8,669 nucleotides of DNA from Campylobacteraceae bacterium (GCA_027023145.1 JALVWV010000236.1:1-8669); one strand, 5' to 3'; positions 1-6,792 are shown, counted from the stretch's first letter. Notes: generated by a model not told the origin, from the sequence alone. Program-made: numbers and translations.

Positions 1-665
1 AAGTCAAAGCAGTGGATCATCTCTATCTGAGTGTGCCGGTGGATGGGATCATTGCGATTCTTCAGGAGCTCGCCCCACTGCCGGAGCAGACGACCGTGAT
101 CGACCTGGGGAGTACCAAGGCGCGGATTGTAGCATCGGTTCCAGCTGCGATCCGCCTCAATTTTGTCGCGGCACACCCGATGACCGGGACGGAGAAGTTT
201 GGTCCCACCGCTGCGATCCCCGATCTTTACCGGGGCAAAGCGGTGGTCTTGTGTGATCTCGAAGAGAGTGGTGCGCATCAGCAGGAGGAGGCACGGCGGG
301 TTTTTTCCGATCTTGGGATGAAGATTTTTTACATGGATGCAGAGGCACACGACCGCCATGCGGCATTGATCTCCCACATGCCCCATGCTGTCAGCTATGC
401 ACTGGCCAATTCAGTCATGGGACAGGAAGACCCCCGGGCGATCATCGCACTGGCCGGAGGAGGATTTCGGGATATGAGCCGGATCGCCAAAAGTTCCCCG
501 ACGATGTGGCGGGATATCTTTGAACAAAACCAAGCCAACCTGATCACGGCGATCGACCGCTTTCAGGAGGAGCTGGATCGATGTCGCACGCTGGTGGTCG
601 AGGAGAAATGGGAAGATTTGTATGGTTGGATGGAGGCGGCCAATCGGCTGCATGAGATATTGTAA
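1..665 (+). CDS. tyrA: Prephenate dehydrogenase, 3' part (N-terminus outside window)
   Basis: This is the tyrosine-branch enzyme that oxidatively decarboxylates prephenate to 4-hydroxyphenylpyruvate with NAD(P)+ in the cytoplasm. The frame is open from base 3 and ends with TAA at 663-665, giving about 220 residues. The GxGxxG half of the Rossmann domain must lie upstream. Visible family motifs are LSVPVDGI (end of the nucleotide-binding fold), AHPMTGTEKFGP (substrate loop), ISHMPHAVSYALA, and GGGFRDMSRIAKSSPTMWRDI in the helical dimerisation domain. There is no C-terminal ACT domain. A GTG at 12-14 is inside the conserved domain, so it is not the true start. The gene converges on the Bat operon and is followed by a hairpin terminator. 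An arogenate-specific variant cannot be excluded. Confidence 0.93.
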   Translation, partial: VKAVDHLYLSVPVDGIIAILQELAPLPEQTTVIDLGSTKARIVASVPAAIRLNFVAAHPMTGTEKFGPTAAIPDLYRGKAVVLCDLEESGAHQQEEARRVFSDLGMKIFYMDAEAHDRHAALISHMPHAVSYALANSVMGQEDPRAIIALAGGGFRDMSRIAKSSPTMWRDIFEQNQANLITAIDRFQEELDRCRTLVVEEKWEDLYGWMEAANRLHEIL

Positions 666-692
666 ATGAGCCGCAACTTCAGTCGCGTTTGG

Positions 693-718
693 TGGGGCTG
701 AAGCCCCAGCCCCTTTTT
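693..718 (+). terminator. Rho-independent terminator of tyrA
   Basis: TGGGGC, loop TGAA, GCCCCA forms a perfect 6-bp GC-rich stem at 693-708. It is followed by a T-tract beginning at 714 and a further T/C-rich run to about 728. It lies 28 bases after the tyrA stop. Read from the minus strand the same hairpin has no U-tract, so it looks dedicated to tyrA and not bidirectional. Confidence 0.8.
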
Positions 719-733
719 CTTCTTTTTCCTTGT

Positions 734-2320
734 TTAGAGTACGGTTACCTTCTTGACAATCTCCTGTAATTTTCCCTGATCAATCTCCACCTTCTCCCCC
801 CGTTGAGCGCGATACAGATCACGTACCATCGCTTCGATCTCCGGGGAGTCATTGGTGTGGGGGTAGAGGAGGTCGAGGGCTTCGGAGGGGGTGTATTTCC
901 GATGGTGGGTGATTGAGCGCTTGCGTTTCAGTAGTGGGAGGAGTTTCTGTCCGCCAAAGAGGGTAAGGATACCAAGGAGAAAAGCGACGATGAGACTCCA
1001 CCAGGGTAGATCGAATTTGTTTTGTGTCTGTTGCGCATAGTAGGCGGTATCTTCGAGTAGTGATCGGTTAGCATCTTGAACAGCAGGTTTCTGGATCTCG
1101 GATGTAGCTTTGGGAGAGACAGGTTGTCCTTTCGGGCGGAAGGTCGAAGCAGGGGTGATGGTCGGTTTGGCTGGTGTGGTTGGCTTTTGGGCGGCAACAC
1201 CTCCGGAGATGTGTATGGCGTATGGTTTGGTTTTGAGCGTAGTAGTCTTGCCGGTTTTTGGGTCAAAGACATGGAAGGACAGTGCCGGGATCGTAAAATC
1301 ATGATCGCCGATGAAGGTGTATTTTTTCTCCCAGTGACTGACGATCTGATTGTTGCGCACGTGTGTAGTGGCTTGGGGATCATCGCTGTAGACGGTGACA
1401 TCGGGGAGGTCAAATGTAGGTTCGTCCATATCGTCGAGGCTCCCCTGCCCATCGAAGACCAGTGAGTAGTTAACCGGTTTGTTGGCGCGGACACTCTGTG
1501 AATCAACGGAAGCTTTAACGGTGAATGTCCCGACAAGATCCACTTGGGAAGGCGTGGGCTTGACCGTGATGGTTTTTGGGCTTCCTTGGAGAGCTTGCCA
1601 GTGGATCTCATTGTTGAAAAATCCCCAGGGATCCCGGGCACCGCTGAAGGTTTTGATGCCGAGTTTTATCTGGGGGGCAGTGATAGTGAAGGTGCCCTCT
1701 TTTTGGGGGGTGAGGATGTAGTCGAAGACGTGGGCGGTGCCGTTGGGGGTTTGCTCGAGGCGTTCTTGGGGGGAAGCTTTGACAAAAAAACCGTTAAATT
1801 TTGGGGCGATATATTGTGCTTGAGCGACGGCACTGTTGCGTGGTTCGATAAAGACCACCTGCAGCAGGAAGGGTTCACCTACATAAACGCTATGACGTTG
1901 TGTAAGCATTTTGAGTTGGTACTGCCCTTGGTTGTTTGTCCCTTGTGCTTGGGTGCCGATGTGGATGGTAACTGGTTGGGTTTTCTCCGTCTTTCCATCG
2001 ATGGTGACGGCAAATGAGGGGATGGTGACATTGGTGTCAGGGAAAAAAGTAAATCGGAGGCTTTTTTCACGTAGGGTAGTCAATGTCCCATTGACATAAT
2101 TTGCCTCTACTTTCTCACTGATTTGTGGTGGGTCGACGGGAAAACCTCCAACGGTTTTAATTTCGGGGAAGACGATTGTTTTCCCTTGTGCGGTCAAGGT
2201 GACATTGACCCCTTCGCCTTTGGTGATGGAAGATTTGTCAACGTACAATGAGACATTGCCGGAAAACAGGATCCCCGTTCCGAGGATCCAGAGAGATAGA
2301 AGATATTTTATCCAAGGCAT
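734..2320 (-). CDS. batD: BatD family protein (oxygen tolerance protein)
   Basis: Last gene of the Bat operon, 528 residues. Residues 1-20 form a signal peptide or N-terminal anchor (MPWIKYLLSLWILGTG). Next come Ig-like beta-rich periplasmic segments (about 22-375), typical of BatD, then a Pro/Thr/Lys-rich linker (about 375-415). One transmembrane helix lies at about 439-462, followed by a basic stretch LLKRKR and a short cytoplasmic tail to 528. BatD proteins are large periplasmic, membrane-anchored partners of the vWA proteins BatA/B; the biochemical role is unsettled. The ATG at 2320 is supported by AAGGAG five to six bases upstream, overlapping the preceding stop; the gap to the upstream gene is 12 bases. 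No strong terminator is seen downstream on this strand. Confidence 0.88.
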   Translation of the reverse strand: MPWIKYLLSLWILGTGILFSGNVSLYVDKSSITKGEGVNVTLTAQGKTIVFPEIKTVGGFPVDPPQISEKVEANYVNGTLTTLREKSLRFTFFPDTNVTIPSFAVTIDGKTEKTQPVTIHIGTQAQGTNNQGQYQLKMLTQRHSVYVGEPFLLQVVFIEPRNSAVAQAQYIAPKFNGFFVKASPQERLEQTPNGTAHVFDYILTPQKEGTFTITAPQIKLGIKTFSGARDPWGFFNNEIHWQALQGSPKTITVKPTPSQVDLVGTFTVKASVDSQSVRANKPVNYSLVFDGQGSLDDMDEPTFDLPDVTVYSDDPQATTHVRNNQIVSHWEKKYTFIGDHDFTIPALSFHVFDPKTGKTTTLKTKPYAIHISGGVAAQKPTTPAKPTITPASTFRPKGQPVSPKATSEIQKPAVQDANRSLLEDTAYYAQQTQNKFDLPWWSLIVAFLLGILTLFGGQKLLPLLKRKRSITHHRKYTPSEALDLLYPHTNDSPEIEAMVRDLYRAQRGEKVEIDQGKLQEIVKKVTVL

Positions 2321-2332
2321 TGTGACTCCTTT

Positions 2333-4225
2333 TTACCAGGGATTGATGGTATTATTTTTCGATGTGTCGCGCTTTTTGCCGACGAATTGATAGAGCTTGG
2401 GTTGCATTTTTTTCCCTTTGAGTTGTTTCATGAGGCGCTTGATCTCCTTGGCGCGAATCTTTTGGGCGCGTTGCTGTTTGGCACGGGAGGCACCCTGAGC
2501 CTTTTTGGGTTTTTTCTTTTGCCCCTTTTTACCGGGTTTGGCCGATGCTTTCGATTTCTTGTCGCCCTTTTTCGGTTCCGGTTTTTTCTTTTTGCCTTGT
2601 TGTCCCGGCTTGTCTTTGGGTTTTTGGTTCTTGTCACCGGGTTTATCCTGCGGTTTCTTCTTTGGTTGTTTCCCTTGCTTGTCGTTGGGCTTTTTCTGTG
2701 AATGCTTCTTATTGTTTTTCTGGTTTTTCTTATTGTGTTGCTTCTTATTTTTGTTCTTCTTATTTTTGTTCTTCTTATTTTTGTTTTTGTTCTTCTGTTT
2801 TTTTTGTTGTTTTTTCTTTTGCTTCTGCTTTTTCTTCTGTTCCTGCTTCTTCTTCATCTTTTTAGCCAGTTCGAGATTGAAACGGGTATCGGGATCGTCG
2901 TGTACTTTGAGCGCATTTTCATAAGCAGTGATAGCATGGTCGTATTGTTTCTTTTTGAAGTAAACATTTCCGATGTTGTGGAGGCGCTTCTCCTCATCGA
3001 CATCACCCCCCTTTGCCCGTTTCCACGTACGAAGTGCTGCATCGAGCTGGCCGGATTTGTAATAGGCATCCCCGAGATCGAAATTGCGTTCGGGCGACGG
3101 GCTATCGAGGCGATTCAGGGCATGGATAGTGCGGTTGTAATCTTTGGCCTTGTAGGCATCTTGTGCTGTTTGGATGATTTTAAAATCAGTAAGCCCAGCG
3201 TGAGCGGGAGTGAAAAATGAAAAATGAAAAATGAAAAATGAAAAGAGCAAACTTACATGGGTAGATTTTTTCGGTAATGACATTAACCCCAACAACAGTA
3301 AAAAGGTCGCAACAGCGAGGAGGTAGACGAACAGTTCCGTGCGTTCTTTGACTTTGATGTTGCCTTGTTTTTGTGTATTGAATTTCGCATGGATCATGTC
3401 GGCGAGATGCTGCATGTCACTCTTCCCATTGCCGGCGATGAGGGCATCTCCTCCCGTTTTTTGGGCGATGGATTTGAGTGTATCGTTGCGCTGGGTGATG
3501 GCGATGGTACCCTGAGGGGAAGTGACGGGGCGATTGTTTTGATCGAGGACGGGTGCACCTTTTTCGGTACCGACGAGGACACCGTAGAGGGTGATATTTG
3601 CTTCTTCGAGGATTGTCTGAAATGAGGCGAGTGCTTTGGGATCGCCACCGTCGGTGACGACGATGAGGATTTTCGGTTTTTTCTTTTCGAGGAAAGTAGT
3701 GGCCAGATCACCAAGCGCCTCAAAGTTGGTCGAAGCGAGGTTGATGTAGCTCTCATCCACGCCGTCGAGGATCTGCTTGAGCGCGGCTTTGTCGGTCGTA
3801 AAAGGGGCGAGCATGAAGGCTGCGTGGGCAAAAGCTGCCAAGGAAATCTCATCGCCGGGCATGGCATCGAGTAGTTGGCCGATTTTTCGCTTAGCAAACA
3901 CGAGGCGGTTGGGATAAATATCCCGTGAGCGCATCGAACCGGAGATATCCAGAGCCACCATGGCATCGAGCCCTTTGAGGGCGACGGTACGCTCACCGTG
4001 TTCGATCACTGGCCGACCGAGTGCGAGGATCATAAGAAGTACAGCAAAGAGGAGGACGAAGTTGCGAACCCGCACTGGCAGGACGTCACCATCAACGCGC
4101 AGACGTTTAAGAACCGCAGTATCAAAGACCCGAGCTACCCCTTCCCGGTTGGTCAGAACCAGTCCGGCAAAGATCACAAACGGCACGAGCATGATCAGCA
4201 GAAGATACGGATGAACCCATGACAT
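2333..4225 (-). CDS. batB: BatB-BatC fusion: vWA domain + TPR + Lys-rich tail
   Basis: 630 residues with two parts. Part 1 (1-318) is BatB-like: N-terminal hydrophobic helices at about 6-24 and 56-71, a vWA domain with intact MIDAS (D93-I-S95-G-S97, T166, D192 in VVTDGGD), and a helix at about 298-316. Part 2 is BatC-like: a second signal-peptide-like segment at about 325-343 (Phe-rich core, then TPAHA before Gly), three TPR units at roughly 351-378, 378-405 and 411-444, and a tail (456-630) with about 70 Lys and fewer than 10 acidic residues. The ATG at 4225 overlaps the batA stop (TAATG) and has AAAGGAG seven bases upstream. vWA-TPR fusions are common in proteobacterial Bat operons. The odd features are the 7-bp repeat at the junction and the very basic tail. 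Confidence 0.9.
   Translation of the reverse strand: MSWVHPYLLLIMLVPFVIFAGLVLTNREGVARVFDTAVLKRLRVDGDVLPVRVRNFVLLFAVLLMILALGRPVIEHGERTVALKGLDAMVALDISGSMRSRDIYPNRLVFAKRKIGQLLDAMPGDEISLAAFAHAAFMLAPFTTDKAALKQILDGVDESYINLASTNFEALGDLATTFLEKKKPKILIVVTDGGDPKALASFQTILEEANITLYGVLVGTEKGAPVLDQNNRPVTSPQGTIAITQRNDTLKSIAQKTGGDALIAGNGKSDMQHLADMIHAKFNTQKQGNIKVKERTELFVYLLAVATFLLLLGLMSLPKKSTHVSLLFSFFIFHFSFFTPAHAGLTDFKIIQTAQDAYKAKDYNRTIHALNRLDSPSPERNFDLGDAYYKSGQLDAALRTWKRAKGGDVDEEKRLHNIGNVYFKKKQYDHAITAYENALKVHDDPDTRFNLELAKKMKKKQEQKKKQKQKKKQQKKQKNKNKNKKNKNKKNKNKKQHNKKNQKNNKKHSQKKPNDKQGKQPKKKPQDKPGDKNQKPKDKPGQQGKKKKPEPKKGDKKSKASAKPGKKGQKKKPKKAQGASRAKQQRAQKIRAKEIKRLMKQLKGKKMQPKLYQFVGKKRDTSKNNTINPW
2741..2785 (-). 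repeat. Three perfect copies of a 15-bp tandem repeat in the BatC tail
   Basis: The plus-strand unit CTTCTTATTTTTGTT occurs exactly three times head to tail (2741, 2756, 2771), with degenerate copies on both sides. On the coding strand it is AACAAAAATAAGAAG, encoding Asn-Lys-Asn-Lys-Lys. Because the unit is a multiple of three, copy-number change would only lengthen or shorten the basic tail. Confidence 0.9.
3211..3244 (-). repeat. 7-bp tandem repeat at the BatB/BatC junction
   Basis: Plus-strand TGAAAAA occurs four times perfectly (3211-3238), followed by a six-base partial copy (3239-3244). On the coding strand it reads TTTTTCA, which cycles through all three frames as Phe-Phe-Ile-Phe-His-Phe-Ser without a stop. 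It therefore encodes the hydrophobic core of the second signal-like segment (residues about 328-338). Gain or loss of one unit would shift the frame and end translation within about 40 codons in either alternative frame. Confidence 0.92.
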
Positions 4226-5145
4226 TATTCGACTCCTTTTGCAGTGCGCAGATAGATAAATCCCAGCAGGCTCAGGATGGCAGCGAGCAGGGGATAGAGA
4301 TAGTAGTATTCGTATTGGACGATTTTCTTGTGCTTGATTTTACTGGTCTCCATGGCATCGATCTGTGCATAGATTTTCTGAAGAGTTGTCCGATCGGATG
4401 CCGCAAAAAACTTCCCTTTCCCAGCGCGTGCCAATGCCTTGAGGTAAGGGGCATTAAAATCGTTGACCGTACCGATCCCGATGGTATAAAGCCGCACCGC
4501 ACCGTCCTGTACCATTTTGAGTACGGCATCAGCACCGATACGGCTGGCGGTGTCTTCCCCATCGGTGAGGAGGATAGCGATCTTGGTTTTGGCATCGCTT
4601 TTGTTGAGGATATTATAAGTCTGCACCAGGGCGTCGTTGATGGCGGTCTTCTGACCGGCCAGTCCGAGACGCTGCATAGCGATGATACTTTTCATGAAGT
4701 CATGCTCGAAGGTCAATGGAGAAGCGACAAACGCGGCATCGGCGAAGTTGATGAGACCGAGACGATCGTTTTTGCGTTGTTTGACAAAGTCGGCGAGCAC
4801 CTCTTTGACGACATCAAATTTACTTTTAAATGGGTTATTGGGATCGAACCCGTACTGGCGCATCGAACCGCTGGAGTCGATCACGAGCATAATGTCACGT
4901 CCCCGTTTTTTCGTATCTTTATACTCTCGGGTCATGACGGGTGAGGTGAGGGCAACAAGCAGGGAGACGATCCCAAACCATTTGAGCACATCCAACAGCC
5001 GACTGCGGCTGCCGCCCGAATGCAGCAGGGCATGAACGTGGGGGAAATAGATCGCCTGCGTCCGAGCCGGGCACCAGCGGGCACAGATAAGAAACAGGAG
5101 AATGATTGCTAGGGCATAGGGGTATTGGAGACTAAAGTGACTCAT
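4225..5145 (-). CDS. batA: vWA domain protein, BatA-like
   Basis: 306 residues, with the usual Bat vWA layout: N-terminal helix at about 8-22, a second helix at about 55-70, a periplasmic/peripheral vWA domain, and a C-terminal helix at about 280-299. The metal-ion adhesion site is complete: D90-S-S92-G-S94, T167 in the GQKTAIND loop, and D195 in LLTDGEDT. Such proteins bind Mg2+ through MIDAS and are thought to be remodelled by, or to recruit, the MoxR ATPase. The ATG at 5145 lies inside the 3' end of the upstream gene (14-base overlap) and has AAAGG seven bases before it. Assignment as BatA rather than BatB rests on the order and the absence of TPR. Confidence 0.9.
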   Translation of the reverse strand: MSHFSLQYPYALAIILLFLICARWCPARTQAIYFPHVHALLHSGGSRSRLLDVLKWFGIVSLLVALTSPVMTREYKDTKKRGRDIMLVIDSSGSMRQYGFDPNNPFKSKFDVVKEVLADFVKQRKNDRLGLINFADAAFVASPLTFEHDFMKSIIAMQRLGLAGQKTAINDALVQTYNILNKSDAKTKIAILLTDGEDTASRIGADAVLKMVQDGAVRLYTIGIGTVNDFNAPYLKALARAGKGKFFAASDRTTLQKIYAQIDAMETSKIKHKKIVQYEYYYLYPLLAAILSLLGFIYLRTAKGVE

Positions 5146-5548
5146 CGCACGCCTTTAGGAAGAGGTCAAACTGCGCCCGGGCTTCCGGGCTGAGGGGGTC
5201 GACTTCTCTTTTGTATTTGTACGCGTCCAGCTCAGCGACCATCTGGCGGTAAAGCTCCTCGAGTCGATCATTGTCGTTCAGAAGCAAACGTCCCAAGCGG
5301 GTCGCCTCATAGGCACTCTGTTTGGGGTCATTCCAGTTGATCTGTTTCAACGCGGCGCACCAAGTTTTGCGCTGATTGATGCGACGCAGACCCAGCAGAT
5401 AGCGGATGAGAAAAAAGGCAGCAACAACCAGAACAATGGCTGCTAGTACGATGAGCCCCCAGTAGAGGTAGAGACTGATGTCGTGGATTTCTACGGGTGG
5501 TTTGATGTCGCGTAATTGTTGGGAAACTATCTGTTTGGCTGGCATCAT
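5132..5548 (-). CDS. Single-pass membrane protein, DUF4381-like, Bat operon
   Basis: 138 residues. A short N-terminal segment contains LRDIKPPVEI, a motif-like stretch typical of DUF4381 proteins found between DUF58 and vWA genes. One strong transmembrane helix follows at about 27-52, then a basic boundary (LRRINQRK) and a helical cytoplasmic domain (about 60-138) with WNDPKQSAYEATRLGRLLL. Its position between DUF58 and batA is the standard one for this family. Its function is unknown; a scaffold for the vWA/MoxR complex is an inference. Two adjacent ATGs (5548 and 5545) overlap the DUF58 stop. AAGGA precedes them at suitable spacing for either, so the start is uncertain by one codon. Confidence 0.8.
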   Translation of the reverse strand: MMPAKQIVSQQLRDIKPPVEIHDISLYLYWGLIVLAAIVLVVAAFFLIRYLLGLRRINQRKTWCAALKQINWNDPKQSAYEATRLGRLLLNDNDRLEELYRQMVAELDAYKYKREVDPLSPEARAQFDLFLKACDESL

Positions 5549-6414
5549 CGCATCCTTTTGAGCAAATGAACAGCAGGGTCTTCGTCGGTGAAGAGCTTGG
5601 CGTACCGGATGCCGTTCTGGCGGAATTGGCGGTAGAGCGCCTGATCGTTGGCTTTGAGGGCAGCACGGTAATGTGTCAGCGTGCTATGCCCGATCTCCCC
5701 TTCATAGCTGCCGTTCCCCTCGGTGTCGACGAGACGGAGGTAGCCCAGATCCTGCGGGTCTTCTTCGAAGCGATCCCGGACGATGATGGCAAAGACATCG
5801 TGTTTTTTGGAGAGCAACCGCAGATCCACCTCGCCGACAAAATCGGAGATCAGAAACATGAGGGATTTTTTGCGGAAGCGGTGAAATGTGGTATCCGTCC
5901 AGCCGCGAAAATCACTGTGCAATCCTAGGGGCTGGAAACCAAGTGTTCGCTCAACCTCTTTGGTGACAGCATACATTTTCTTGGAAGGTTTGCTGTGGTG
6001 ATAGAGCTTATCGGCATAGATGAGGTGGGAAAAGGGATCAAAATTTTTGACCGCAGAAAATCCCAGCATGGAGACGAGCTGGGCGATGTATTCGCTCTTC
6101 TGGCAGCAGGTTCCGAAATAGGTCGATCCTCCGAGCATCGTCGAGACGGCGACGTTGAGTTCACGCTCTTCCCGGTAGACTTTGACAAACGGTTTTCCCA
6201 GTTTTGCGGTGGTTTTCCAGTCAATCTTGCGGATATCATCGCCGTAGATATACTCCCGCAACTCAGCAAATTCAAACCCCTCACCGTGGAACAATGAAGC
6301 GTTGTTGCCGAGCATGTCTCCGAAGACCTGTTTTTTGGTTTTCAGGAGGATGCGTTTGGCTTTTATTTTTGTAGAGGGTAGAGGGTAGAGGGTAGAGGGT
6401 AGATCTTTGCTCAT
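5545..6414 (-). CDS. DUF58 domain protein with repeat-derived N-terminus
   Basis: 289 residues. The DUF58 core is clear: LLKTKKQVFGDMLGNNASLFHGEGFEFAELREY..GDDIRKIDW at about 23-66, then AKLGKPFVKVYREERELNV. DUF58 proteins are cytoplasmic vWA-like partners of MoxR. At the place where many members have a DxSxS metal site, this one reads VSTMLGGSTYFG (about 90-101), so the Asp is absent and the site is probably non-metal-binding. The first 15 residues are encoded by a 7-bp repeat and do not look like the family N-terminus. The ATG at 6414 overlaps the IVP stop by four bases (ATGA) and has AAAGGGA upstream, inside the IVP gene. The original start may have been near residue 16. Confidence 0.87.
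   Translation of the reverse strand: MSKDLPSTLYPLPSTKIKAKRILLKTKKQVFGDMLGNNASLFHGEGFEFAELREYIYGDDIRKIDWKTTAKLGKPFVKVYREERELNVAVSTMLGGSTYFGTCCQKSEYIAQLVSMLGFSAVKNFDPFSHLIYADKLYHHSKPSKKMYAVTKEVERTLGFQPLGLHSDFRGWTDTTFHRFRKKSLMFLISDFVGEVDLRLLSKKHDVFAIIVRDRFEEDPQDLGYLRLVDTEGNGSYEGEIGHSTLTHYRAALKANDQALYRQFRQNGIRYAKLFTDEDPAVHLLKRMR
6372..6403 (-). repeat. 7-bp tandem repeat within the DUF58 5' end
   Basis: Plus-strand TAGAGGG occurs four times perfectly (6372-6399) plus a four-base partial copy. On the coding strand it is CTACCCT, open in all three frames, cycling Leu-Pro-Ser-Thr-Leu-Tyr-Pro. It forms codons 4-14 of the DUF58 gene, so a change of one unit would put the whole protein out of frame. 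Confidence 0.93.
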
Positions 6415-6764
6415 TGTTGTCCCTTTGATTGCAAGTATTTTTTGTAGCCTTTGATCATTTTGAGGATTTTATTGGATTCTTTTACCCATTGCATACCGGT
6501 TTCCTTTTTGATAAATCCTGCCTCTATTTCGATGTAAAGTTGTGTGATCAGTTCAGCAACTGACCCTTCGGAAATTTCCATGTACCTAAGATTTTCGGCA
6601 AGTGAATCCTTCTCGAGGCCTTCAGCGATATTACTTCCGATGGAGAGAGCACTGCGTGTGATTTGATCTTTGAAACCAAATTCACGGTTGCCGTCAAAAT
6701 GCTGATACAGATCAACGCTCAAACGACACGCCCGTTTCCAAACATCCAACTTTTCACACTTCAT
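6411..6764 (-). CDS. Four-helix-bundle S23/IVP family protein
   Basis: 117 residues, the usual length of the '23S rRNA intervening sequence protein' family (TIGR02436-like). Family features are EKLDVWKRA at 4-12, FGFKDQITRSALSIGSNIAEG at about 29-49, and SEGSVAELITQLYIEIE at about 65-81; the protein is almost all helix. The family was first seen in insertions in 23S rRNA genes and includes the Avd accessory protein of diversity-generating retroelements; the free-standing members have no agreed function. No reverse transcriptase is present here. Hand-counted GC is about 41%, well below moxR. The gene sits 38 bases after the moxR stop and its TGA overlaps the DUF58 ATG. Its ribosome site (AGAAGG) lies in the flanking 7-bp repeat. 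It is not a normal Bat component, so insertion is likely. Confidence 0.9.
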   Translation of the reverse strand: MKCEKLDVWKRACRLSVDLYQHFDGNREFGFKDQITRSALSIGSNIAEGLEKDSLAENLRYMEISEGSVAELITQLYIEIEAGFIKKETGMQWVKESNKILKMIKGYKKYLQSKGQQ

Positions 6765-6768
6765 AAAT

Positions 6769-6792
6769 CTACCTTCTACCCTCTACCTTCTA
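6769..6792 (-). repeat. Degenerate 7-bp repeat upstream of IVP, carries its RBS
   Basis: Plus-strand heptads CTACCTT, CTACCCT, CTACCTT (6769-6789) are followed by the start of CTATTTT. Read in the direction of transcription they give TAGAAGG/TAGAGGG units. The unit nearest the gene (AGAAGG, about eight bases before the ATG) serves as Shine-Dalgarno sequence. The array is inverted relative to the one at 6372-6403. Confidence 0.88.

Larger units (their letters stand above)
6372..6792 (-). mobile_element. Candidate IVP insertion unit with inverted heptad ends
   Basis: Arms 6379-6404 and 6767-6792 are reverse complements over 26 bases with two mismatches (21 bases with one mismatch in the inner part) and enclose exactly the IVP gene. 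The enclosed DNA is AT-richer than its neighbours and its product is foreign to the Bat pathway. This resembles the layout of IVS elements in 23S rRNA, where complementary ends pair around the insert. That it moved as a unit is an inference. I see no convincing target duplication, only a short shared TATTTT just outside or at the edges. Confidence 0.5.

Noticed and set aside
2505..3220. Plus-strand open frames with Phe/Leu/Cys-rich products
   Set aside because: They are antisense readings of the Lys-rich BatC tail (AAA/AAG codons read as TTT/CTT); low complexity and no family features.
4219..4944. A 241-codon plus-strand open frame opposite batA
   Set aside because: batA carries a full MIDAS motif and membrane helices on the minus strand; the opposite frame has no recognisable domain.
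6372..6403. CRISPR array from the short tandem repeats
   Set aside because: The units are 7 bp with no spacers, so this is a simple tandem repeat; the same holds for 3211-3244 and 2741-2785.
6411..6764. Diversity-generating retroelement accessory gene (avd)
   Set aside because: The protein belongs to the same broad four-helix family, but no reverse transcriptase, template repeat or variable repeat is visible nearby.
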